Of a stretch of DNA of 64,000 bases, positions 9,357 to 21,300 are shown piece by piece; the first letter of the stretch is position 1, and each line of letters begins with the position of its first letter. This DNA comes from Ostrinia nubilalis. Taxonomy: Eukaryota > Arthropoda > Insecta > Lepidoptera > Crambidae. The translations under genes and the position numbers were made by a program. The notes beneath the pieces are model-generated. The model ran no database searches. It was given only the letters and a program-made list of their open reading frames with translations, and was not told the DNA's origin. The stretch spans positions 3,917,001-3,981,000 of the forward strand of contig NC_087117.1 of NCBI RefSeq assembly GCF_963855985.1, read 5' to 3'.

Positions 9357-12300
9357 CTGCAAAGATTTGATTAGGAAATTATCTCCTCCTGTGTAGCCAG
9401 GCCGCTACCAATCAACATGGGAAGCATTGGGAGAGGCCTATGTTCAGCAGTGGACGTCCTATGGCTGAAATGATGAATGTTGATGATGATGTGTAGCCAG
9501 AATCTACAGCTTGACCGCCAATAACCCAACCAGTGAAGACCAAGTTTGTCCCGGGGGAAAATTAAAATGTCATTGGACCCGCAACGAAATTATTCAGGAG
9601 AACATAGGAGGAGTTCGAAGTTAAGGTTTGCCTTCCAGTATCGGTACGGGACTATTCCCACCACTGCAACTCCTGTGTAGCCAGGATCTACAGCTTGACC
9701 GCCAATAAAAACCCAACCAGTGAAGGTCAAGTTTGTCCCGGGGGAAGGTTGAAATGAACCCGCAACGAAATTAATCAGAAGAACATTGAAACATACCCGC
9801 CCAAACACGACGCTGTGCAAGTCGAATTGCGGCAGCGGTTTGAAAGTGATGTTGAAGATACCGCACATCTCGTCGTCGCGCGTCACCCGCATCGACAGGA
9901 GACCTGGAAAGCATACAGGATGGAAACATTAGTGATTTCACTCGATTATTTATTTACTATGGGCCTCAAGAAGGCTCAAGGTCACCCAAAGGACAATGGA
10001 GCATGCTATGCTCAGAGTTTCCTTGTGTGATCAAATCAGAAAGGAGGAGATCAGCAGGAGAACCAAAGTGACCGACAATACCGACATAGCCCGCAGAATT
10101 GCTAAAATCAAGTGGCAGTGGGCGGGGCACATAGCTCGTAGAGATGATGGCGGTTGAGGCAGAAAAGTTCTCGAGTGGTGACCACGGGCCGTATACGACC
10201 GTATACACGTAGTGTGGCAGGCTCCCCACTACGACCTGGTGAAGGTCGCGGAAGCTGGATGCGGGCAGCATAGTACCGGTCGTTGTGCAAATCCTTAGGG
10301 GAGGCCTTAGTTCAGCAGTGGACGTCCGATGGCTGAAATCGACTCAATCACCTGGAAAATGAAGCTGGGTGAAATGGTTCCGAGGTGGTGAGATTGAAAT
10401 GACACTAAAAATTTAACAGGTGATACCCAGATGAAAAAAGTGGAATAATTGAGGTCATATACGCATCATGTGTTAAACCATGTTAAAATGTATGAAGTGT
10501 ATTGTGACTTTGTTGGTGTACCTAATAAATAAATAAATAATCAGCACTGACCAGGCATAGAATGCGGGAAGTGATAGTTCTCAGCGCCGATGGGCGCGCG
10601 CCGGCCGCGCTGCGCGTAGCACCCGAAACCGTTGTCGTTGATCACGTCGCCGCCGCTCCAGTACAGGCCTGGCACCTTCCTGGGGAATAGGAAGTTCGTT
10701 CAGGGTGTCCCAAAAGTCTAAATTATATAACTCAAAGGTGACTGACTGACTGACATAGTGATCTATCAACGCACAGGAGGATTTTACGAAACTCCACCCC
10801 TAAGGGGGTAAAACGGGATCCACGCGTACGAAGTCGCGGGCGGCCGCTAGTATTGTATAAAGGACGAAGCACACTTATCAACCCGGAAGTTGCTAATTGA
10901 GAATGTTACTAGGTATGCAAAATCACTTGAAACCTATGTTACAGTTAAGCTTTTACATTTACAAATACATTAGTTTTTATTTCATTCAAAAATACCCAGT
11001 AGTTATGATTTTATAGGCATTCAAAGTTCGCTTAAATATTGAGTCCCGCCGACGGTCACGTGACCCCGTGTGACGTACATTCACAGCGTCCGCTCACTAG
11101 AAAACGGATATAAACATACTTAAAATATTTTTTTTTTGTAAATACAAACTTATTATACATATTAACACCCAGACCCATCACAGAAATTAAAATTGAACCA
11201 AACCCAAACTTGATGCGATTGTGTCGTTTTATTGCGAATTACCTTCCAGCTCCATCATTAGACCCCGATTACTATATAGAATTAAAATACTCATCAATAC
11301 AAAACGAACGAGCCCAAACTCGATGCATTTAAGTCGTTTTATTATAGAGTTCCTATGGCTACCTTCCAGCTCCATCATCAGATCAGCTCAATGTCATCAT
11401 AATATTGCATGGTCATCCAAATCACATGTGTTTGCGAAATTTCAGCTTAATCGGTTGCCTGGAAGTGGGTCTTAATTCAGTTTGCAAGATTCCACCCATA
11501 CAAATATGAGCCAGTCGTTGTAATATGACGTCACGCGAATAAAATGGCGGGCCGGCCGCCGCCCGCACTTTTAAAATTCAATATCTTGGAAACTAATTGA
11601 CGTATCGAAATAATTCTTTCACGTGTATTTTTAATTTTTAACAGAGAATACAGAAAGCTAAAAAACAAAATTAGTGAACATTCTTCATTGCTCATAAGAT
11701 AGGCCCCCTTAATTGATATTTATTGTCCGTGGTGCATAATCTTTTCTTAAAGGTTTTAAACCTTTGTTTGTCACCTGTCATCCGCTTTGCAATGGAGGGA
11801 AGTCGAACCTTAATTTATTTCGAACTCCTCCTATGTTCTTCTGATTAATTTCGTTGCGGGTCCAATGACAGTTTAACTTTCCCCCGGGACAAACTTGACC
11901 TTCATTGGTTGGGTTTTATTGGCGGTCAAGCTGTAGATCCTGGCTACACAGGAGTTGCAGTGGTGGGAACGAGAGGTGGGAATAGTCCCGTTTATCAACC
12001 CGGAAACGGTTCGTAACCGTACGGTATATCAAGACCTCAAGATGCGGTCATTATTCTGTTTGAAACTTCGTACTGCAAATACTGCAACGCACACTTATCC
12101 GCACCGTAACGTAAACGCCTCGCTCGCGGTTGACAGCGCGACGAAAGGGGATACAGTTGATCGCTTTCCGGGTTGATAAGTGTGCTATGACCTAACCCTA
12201 TCGATGAACCTCACCACGGTCTCTCGAATATCAAATTGTGACTTTAATAAAAATATCATCTCAGTACTTTTACAGAAATAAAATAGATAGGTAGCAGATT

Positions 12301-15300
12301 TGGTAAATCAAACATTTAATTTAAATAAATCATCTACAATTTCCACGTAATGTAAAGACGATCTTAGTTCCTCTGCCTCGAAGTGGACGGCATAGAGGCG
12401 CTGCGAGTCCGCTCGCGACGTTCCTCTGAAAACTGGTTCACTGCGAGGCAGTACTTCTCCGAGTGGTACGTCCTAGATATCTGGGACAGCAACGGGCTCC
12501 CATGAGGGGAATTCAGCCACAAACTCGCGCTCCCCGTTTGCCCAACCATAGCAATGAACGCAATCAACATCCTCGTGTTCAAAAGCCCTCTTTGAATCTG
12601 AGGCTGCTTGAGCAGAGTCTGGAGAATAAGACCATCGGGCAGACCGTTGATCAACTCGAAGATACTGGACCCACGCTCTCCTATTAACCACGAGGCAGCA
12701 GCCGGGACGTTACACCCAGTCTGTCTCAACGCCTGATCCGCATCAGTTAAAGAAAATCCTAAATCTTTCAACGCTGTCACAGCGTCCGGGTTCGGAGGCT
12801 CTGCGATCTTCATTCGCCAAGCGCGGAACTTCTCCAAGAACCGCTGCAAATGCTCTGCTCGCTTGAACAACTCCTCGCCAGCACCTGTCTTCATGGTACT
12901 GGATCCCTCTTCGGACACGCTTTGAATGTCAGAAGGGTTGAAGCGAGCAGCTATCTCTTCTGGCGTTATAACCTGCACTAAATTCTGGCGAAGGCGTTGA
13001 GGTTCATCTAAGGCTGCTGATAATTGAGCTAAAGTCATCTCATAATTTCTGCCTGCAGCAGCTAAGCGGGCTCCAGCTTCGATAAGCGATATCAAGATCT
13101 TCCTCAGCTCGTACGATAACTCGTTGGTTGAAAGCAAGGACTGCAAATTCGGCTGGCGAACGGTGTTTTGAGGAGCGGGAAGCGACGCAGTTGCGGCTGC
13201 GATAGTGCCTTGTTGAGGGGCTCTAACCGCACCAAGATCCCAGAGAGTACCTGCTTCAGGTAACCGTCTTTCCACCAGCAGCAATTCTTCCTGCATCGTC
13301 ACTTGTTCTTGGGCCAGCGTGAGGAAATCGTGTAACGTGCTCGTGTCAAACACTCGCACGATTTTGTAGCGGCTTGCGCCTGTTTCCCCAGTGGGGTAGA
13401 AGTAGTCTATGGCCCTGTTCTTCACCTCCTCTATGAGGGTATCTTCGGAAAAATACGCCGTGAAGGTTTGTCCGTCAGGGCTGACCACTTTGACCAGCAA
13501 CTCGTTAGGCCCATTTAAACCTGAGTCGGATACGAGCATTTTCGTCCTCTCCGTCGGAATGCACGAACTTTATGAAGAACAGGATCAAAAATAGGAATAT
13601 ACTAGTGAAAAAAAACGTTAGAAACCAAATAAGTTTGAACATAGTCGAAAGCGGTCATATTGACGTGTGTCTTTTAGACGATGTCATATTTAAAAAGTAA
13701 TTAGTTATTTAGAAAAAGTTTCACTTCGATTTAAAACATCGATAAACCTGTGCTAATAAAACAAAAAATATCTAAATATATAAAAGGAGAAACTGACTGA
13801 CTGACTGACAGACCAACGCACAGCCTAAACGGATAAACGTAGGCACTTGAATTTTGGAAGGGACGTAGCTTAGGTACCGTAGAGGTGCACTAAGAAAGGA
13901 ATTTCCGAAATTCCCACGGGAACGGGAAATAGCGGGAAAATCCTTTTGTATGAAAAATCTAAACCGCTTAAGTTAGACGCTTGAAATTTGGCATGCAGTC
14001 AGGTACCTTAGTAAACTTGAAAGCTTAGTTACAACAGAATATTGCAAAATTCCCACGGGAACGGGAGTTAGCGGGAAAAAACATTTGTATGAAAAAATCT
14101 AAACCGCGTAAGATAGACGCTTGAAATTTAGCATGCAGGTACCTTAGTAAACTTAGAGCTTAGTTACAACAGGATATTGCAAAATTCCTACGGGAACAGG
14201 AGTTAGCGGGAAAAAACATTTGTATGAAAAAATCTAAACCGCGTAAGATAGACGCTTGAAATTTGGCATGCAGGTACCTTAGTAAACTTAAAGCTTAGTT
14301 ACAACAGGGTATTGCAAAATTCCCACGGGAACGGGAGCTGGCGGGAAAAACATTTCTATGAAAAAATCTAAACCGCGTACGAAGTCGCGGGCGGCCGCTA
14401 GTATTATATAAATATACAGGTCTAACACATTGCATTACAAGGTATTTTTTTTTACCACAGTAAGTACATAAACGTCTTACAAAGTGACAGCGCGGCCTAT
14501 ATAGGTAGATACAGATACAAACAAATCTTTACTTGTGTTGATCGCCTCACCTATACGGTGACCTATACTAAAATAATAGGTACCTGAAGAAGCAGGTGCC
14601 GACGTAGCCGTGCCCCAGCCCGTCTCCCGCCAGCAGCTCCAGGAACAGCCGGCAGGTGGCGGGGCACGCGTCCGCGAACAACTCCGCGCACAGCTCGCCG
14701 AGCACCGCGCAGTTGCGCACGCGCAGGCTCAAGTACTTAGACCGCGCTCAATGATTACTGGCGCTAAAGTCCGGTCGCCGAGCACGTAGAATTTCGTCCA
14801 ATGACCCCAAGCTACCCATCCTTATCGCTTGGGCGTAATTATATTGTGGTCGCGACTGGTAGCTTGGGGTCATTGGTCGAAACGAAATACTATGTGCTTG
14901 GCAACCGGACTTTATTTCGCGGATATTGAGTTAGTATAAAGCACAGATATCTGTGGTATAAAGCAGCACGCTAATCTAACGGAAGCACACAAAATATCCA
15001 TTCCCTAATAATTCGAAATCACAATTTTTTAAAAAAAGACACTTCATTCTGGTCTTAAACACATAATTAATTTTAAAATACCTGTAAATTACGATTTTTG
15101 ATTGCATTGTAATTGGAAAAAGTAGTTTAATTGAGTTGATAAAATAGTGACGTCACTTGCTTGTAGTGCCAACATACAAAATCTATGGGAGAGTTTCGTT
15201 TTGACAGTTTTAAAAAGTACGGCAATTGATTGGTGGTGTCACAACACGTCTATTCTGCTTTACCTGAAGAAGCAAGTACCGACATAGCCGTGCCCCAGCC

Positions 15301-18300
15301 CGTCTCCCGCCAGCAGCTGCAGGAACAGCCGGCAGGTGGCGGGGCACGCGTCCGCGAACAACTCCGCGCACAGCTCGCCGAGCACCGCGCACACTCAAGT
15401 ACTTCGACCACGCTCAATGATTACTGGCGCTAAAGTCCGCTCGCCGAGCACGTAGAATTTCGTCCAATGACCCCAAGAAACCCATCCTTATCGCTCGCGC
15501 GTAATTATATTGCTGTCGCGACTGGTAGCTTGGGGTCATTGGTCGAAACGAAATACTATGTGCTTGGCAACCGGACTTTATTTCGCGGATATTGAGTTAG
15601 TATAAAGCACAGATATCTGTGGTATAAAGCAGCACGCTAATCTAACGGAAGCACACAAAATATCCATTCCCTAATAATTCGAAATCTCAATTTTTTAAAA
15701 AAAGACACTTCATTCTGGTCTTAAAGACATAATTAATTTGAAATAACCTGTAAAGTACGATTTTTGATTGCATTGTAATTGGAAAAAGTAGTTTAATTGA
15801 GTTGATAAAAAAGTGACGTCACTTGCTTGTAGTGCGTAGAGTTTCGTTTTGACAGTTTTAAAAAGTACGTCAATTGATTGGTGGTGTCAACACGTCTATT
15901 CTGCTTTACCTGAAGAAGCAGGTGCCGACGTAGCCGTGCCCCAGCCCGTCTCCCGCCAGCAGCTCCAGGAACAGCCGGCAGGTGGCGGGGCACGCGGCCG
16001 CGAACAACTCCGCGCACAGCTCGCCGAGCACCGCGCAGTTGCGCACGCGCAGGCTCAAGTACTTAGACCGCGCTCAATGATTACTGGCGCTAAACTCCGG
16101 TCGCAGAGCACGTAGAATTTCGTCCAATGACCCCAAGCTACCCATCCTTATCGCTTGCGCGTAATTATATCGCTGTCGCGACTGTGCGACTGGCACCCGC
16201 AGTGAGTGTGCGAGCGCGATAGCAACATAATTACGCGCGAGCGATTAGGATGGGTAGCTTGGGGTAATTGGACAAAATTATACGTGCTCACGGACCAGAC
16301 TATAGCTTGGGGTAATTTTGGTTTGGTCCGGTCGCCGAGCACGTAGAATTTCGTCCAATGACCCCAAGCTACCCATCCTTAACGCTCGCGCGTTATTATA
16401 ATGCTGTCGCGACGGGCGGCCGCAGTGAGTGTAAGTAGCTTGAGGTCATTGGTCGAAATTTTATGTGTTTTAAAAAGTACGTCAATTGATTGGTGGTGTC
16501 AACACGTCTATTCTGCTTTACCTGAAGAAGCAGGTGCCGACGTAGCCGTGCCCCAGCCCGTCTCCCGCCAGCAGCTGCAGGAACAGCCGGCAGGTGGCGG
16601 GGCACGCGTCCGCGAACAACTCCGCGCACAGCTCGCCGAGCACCGCGCAGTTGCGCACGCGCAGGCTCAAGTATACCCTGGAGATGTTGTATCTTAGATA
16701 GATATAATATGATAGATACCTCAGTGCCTTAAAACGAAAGTCTTTAATATCAGTGTTTGATACCAAAGATATAAGAACGTGGCCTCTCACTATCCTACTA
16801 ATATTATACAATGCGAAAGTTTGGATGTATGGATATTTGTGACGCTTTCACGCAAAAACTACTGAACGGATTTTGATGAAACATTACAATATTATTGTTT
16901 ATAACCCAGAATAACAGAAGATCTGTGACGAACGAAATTTCACGCGGGTGAAGCCGCGGGCGGAAAGCTATTATAAATAAAGCTATTATACTATTATAAA
17001 TAACTTGAAAAAATCGATCTGCCTAAGGCGGGAATTGAACCCACGACCTTCCGCTTGCCGGGCGACTGCTCTACCAACTGAGCTACTTACGCCCGTATTC
17101 ACAAACGATGCTTGCTTAAGTGAAGCAGCAAATTGAACGCACGGCGTTGAATAGAGCTCTGTGATTGGTTCGTGTGACCCTGTGCGTCCATGCTCCCTGT
17201 GAGACCTCATAGTAATGTTTGTGAATACCGGCGTTAGACACTGGATGAGTTCAATTCCCAATTTTCAATTCAATGAGTTCGTGGGTTCAATTCCCGCCTT
17301 AAGCAGTTCGATTTTTTTCAAGTTATTTATAATACCCTGAAGATGTATAGCTGGATAAGTCATCTATAGTCCAGCGATTTTGAAACTTCAAGTGGCAAAA
17401 ATCTAACAGTAAGTATTGTTGGTAACGCCCTCCTATTAATGTCATAATTTTATGGTTGTCCAACGTGGCAATAATCGGAACTAATAATCTATTGATAGTA
17501 GGTAGGGCCCTCCTGATAATTTCATAGCTGGGACGGTTCTGTGTAGGACATCTATATTATATATCCCATTTAAAGAATAAAATCACTGTCGCTTGCTAGT
17601 GGCGCCAATGCCAACTAGTGAGCGCTGAAGCGGTAGAAAGACTCGATTTGCAGTCACCAGAATTGCGCCATTGTGGAGTAGGGTCATGTCGCCAGTAGAG
17701 CCAACTATAAAACACTCATACCTCGGGCGCCTCACGCCAGGTGGCGCCACGAACGCCTCGTCTTCTATCAACTCGCGCGGGTGCGACGGGAACAACACGA
17801 ACTTTGCTTGTGCTCGCCGGATGATCTCCCGCCGGGTTCCCGCCCATTCGCCGGCGCTATTGGCGCCACTGGCAAGTGACAGTGACCTTACCTACAGTGG
17901 CGCAAACTGCAGGTAAGCGCTAAACCGATAGCTAAGGTTACTGGCTAGTAGCGAAGAGAGTAGCGCTACCTGTGATCGCTGAAGCGGTAGGAGAACGCGA
18001 TTTGCAGTCACCAGAATGGCGCCATTAAGGGTCATGTATGTCGCCAGTAGATCCAACTATAAAACACTCATACCTCGGGCGCCTCACGCCAGGCGGCGCC
18101 ACGAACGCCTCGTCTTCTATCAACTCGCGCGGATGCGGCGGGAACAACACGAACTTTGCTTGCGCGCGCCGGATGATCTCCCGCCGGGTTCCTGCCCATT
18201 CTCGGGCCAGCGCCGCGGCTGTTGGTAACCGGGGTGGCTGAAAAGAAATGGTCTGTCTATTCAAATTCGATTTTTTTATATTGTCAGACTATAGTGTCGT

Positions 18301-21300
18301 CGCATACTAGCTTAATTGTCAAACTATCGTGTTGTCGCACACGAGATCACACAGCCACAAACGCTAGAAGCGGCTACAAAATGTAGCTGACGTGCAACAG
18401 CCACTTGTCGCCAGGTTGCCACTTGTGGTCTTTTACACCCATGCTCACTGAGGGAGGTGCATGGTGCATGCAGGTTTACTGAGTTAAGAGAGGCCACAAG
18501 AAGCAAGCAGCGGCGTTTGTGGTTGTGGCCATAGCCGTGTGCGGCGACCCAAATAGGTCTATGGGTCTACACTACTATCTACTGTTTAGTAAAGGTATAG
18601 TAATGTCCAATAGTTCGCAAACGACCTCCTTTTCATAGTAATATGCTATGGCGAGTCTAGTTTCAGTCACCCTGTATAATTTTCATGCCGGATATCGATT
18701 TGTTCGATACTCACAGTGTTGACGATTCGCTTGTACAGCTCTCTGTTCTTCACCTCGAGACGCTTGTAAAAGTCCGCGCGATTCCGGTAGTACTGCAGCG
18801 AGCCGGCAGGGCGCGTCTTCCAACGGCTGTCTACTCTACCCTGAAGAAAATATTACAACTCTTATTTATCATCACTGATTACTTATTTTAAGCATAAGCA
18901 TTGTGTGGTCCAGAGATAATGCCCATGACAGTTTCCTTACCCACGTTGGGTTTTGGCAGTCAAGCTGTAGATCCTGGCTAATAGTCCCGTTAGAGGTAAG
19001 GCCATCTGCTTCAGACCCTGAGGTCAAAGGCTTCGATTCAATAAGAGTGAACTGAGCAGTGTCACCTACCTATTCAATTTTAAATTTTAACTCAAACCTG
19101 TGCTCAAACCAATTGTATTCTTACTAACCTATAATTTTTAAGTACTTATTTACTAACACTATGATCTGTATGTGGTCGAAATAAATAAATTTATTATTAT
19201 TATTCACAATCAGGATACCCACTGCAACGGGATCCCACTCAGCATATTATGCCGTAGGCCACGGTGACGAAGGCCACGACACTGGTTTTCAGTGTGCCCC
19301 ATGCCGAGTGACTTGCAACGTTGGGCGTTGGGACGATTGAATAAGTAGACTGACTGCATATTAAGAACTATTAAGTGTGCGTTTATTGACGTGCATTGCC
19401 TTGTGACGCGCATATTACAGACTTAAGGTCCTATGTCCCCTAGATGGGGCAGACGGCGTCCACAACAGTCCTCCATCGTGTTCGGTCTTGAGCTTCGCGC
19501 TTGATCTCGCTCCAGGTCTTGCCGATTTTCTTCGCCTCGTCTGCTACAGTGAGCCGTCAAGTTTGCTTGGGGCGACCACGTTTGCGTTTTCCTTGGGGGT
19601 TCCAACCCAGAGCCTGCTTAGGGATGTGATCGGGGTCCCTTCGGAGAGTGTGGCCAATCTTCCACTTGCGGCGCTTGATCTGCTGGCCGACTATTATAAA
19701 AATAAATATAATGCTGCATAAAATTTACTTACCCGTTCGAAATGTGCGCGTTTGATAGCAGTGAGCAGCACCATATTCTGGTTGTAGATGGCGAGCGTGC
19801 GGCGCGTCCATTCCGGCAGATGGCGCCCCAAGCGAGCCGGGTCGAAGCGCGGAGGGGCCGTGTCCACGAACGATGGCACGTGTGCGTACTGGGATAAGGG
19901 TCACTTTAGAGTGGCAGTATTATTTGATTGGTATAAAAACTTTAATCGGTGACTGTACTCGCAAAATAAACCTCAAAAGCAATGGGTCAAAAAAGCTGTA
20001 GTGTAGAGTAAAATTAATTTTGTGTGGAAAGCAAATTCTTTGGATTTGGCCTGTTTTGGAGATTTTTTGTAGGTTTTAATTTAAAATGTCTATCAGTAAT
20101 TTGATATGTATCAGTAATTTGATCAATAATACTGCCCCCAATAGTTGAAAGGGCGCATTTTAGGTGCAGTCCTGTTGTCCCCCCTGCTTGACCCCCCTGG
20201 GGGAGACAACAGGACTGGATTTTCAATCAATGATTTGAGGACTGTTGTCCCCCCTGGCAAACATTGAGTATTTAGAAGCCATATATTTTTATAACTTTTA
20301 AGATTAACTGAAAATGGAGTACCTGACTGAATGCCATACTTATTGCCAAACTAAATACCTAAACGTATGTCAAATTAATAATAATTAACATTTTGTTAAC
20401 GAAAATACTATTTCTGACTATTCCAAAATTTGCTTTACTTGCTTTTAACAAATCTTTATGAATTATCCCTACAAAATAATATTAAATAAATGCGAAAAAC
20501 TTTATCTGTCTGCCTGTTACGAATTCACGCCTAAACCATTGAACCGATTTTGATATTTGGTAAAGAGATAGTTTTGAGTCCCGGGAAAGGACGTGGGATA
20601 GTTTTTATGCCAGTTTTTGAAACAGGAAGGCGCTCTTGTATTTTTTTCTGTGACAGACATAATTTTACGCAGACAAAGCCGTGGGCAAAAGCTAAGTTAA
20701 AGGTATGCTATTCTATTCTCATGTATAAAAAATATTATCTTCTGTAAAGTATACTAAAAATCCGTTTAGTAGTTTTTAAATACGTGAATGAGTATCAAAC
20801 ATCCATACTTACTCACAAACTTTGACATTTATAATATTAGTAGCTAGGACGCTAAAACTGCATAATTTTAAATTAATCATAATATTCAACACTTGCTCAG
20901 TGATTCAAATAGCTGCCGCCCGCGACTTCGTATGCGTGGAGTCCGTTTTACCCCCTTATGTGTGGAATTTCGTAAAATCCTATTATATTCTTCGTATTAT
21001 TTCATATCCTTAAATAAATAATTAAATAAAATCCGTTCTTGGCAGATGTCTACACTCTTTAAGGAACCTACCTGCCAAATTTCAAGTTTGTAGGTGTCAG
21101 TATCGGCACCAACACCTTATTTTTTTCGTTATCAAAATGGTACTTATTATTTAACAAACGGTTAGGTATTCAGTTTGGCAATTTGGCATTCAGTCAAGTA
21201 CTTCAGTATTTCAAAAATTATGTTATAAAAATATATATATGGCTTTTAAATCATGTTTGCCAGGGGGGACAACAGTCCTCAAATCATTGATTAAAAATCT

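Noticed and set aside
15793..16017. Arginine-rich ORFs such as [19 protein letters not shown]
   Set aside because: They are alternate-frame shadows of the GC-rich cyclophilin exon copies.
14584..16065. The three extra cyclophilin exon copies as mutually exclusive alternative exons
   Set aside because: They lack acceptors and the first codons. One has a 20-base deletion, and all follow the donor-side copy pattern seen in other exons.
17021..17093. A functional tRNA-Ala gene
   Set aside because: The invariant T before the anticodon is C, the anticodon stem has a mismatch, and the copy is embedded in a repeat hairpin.
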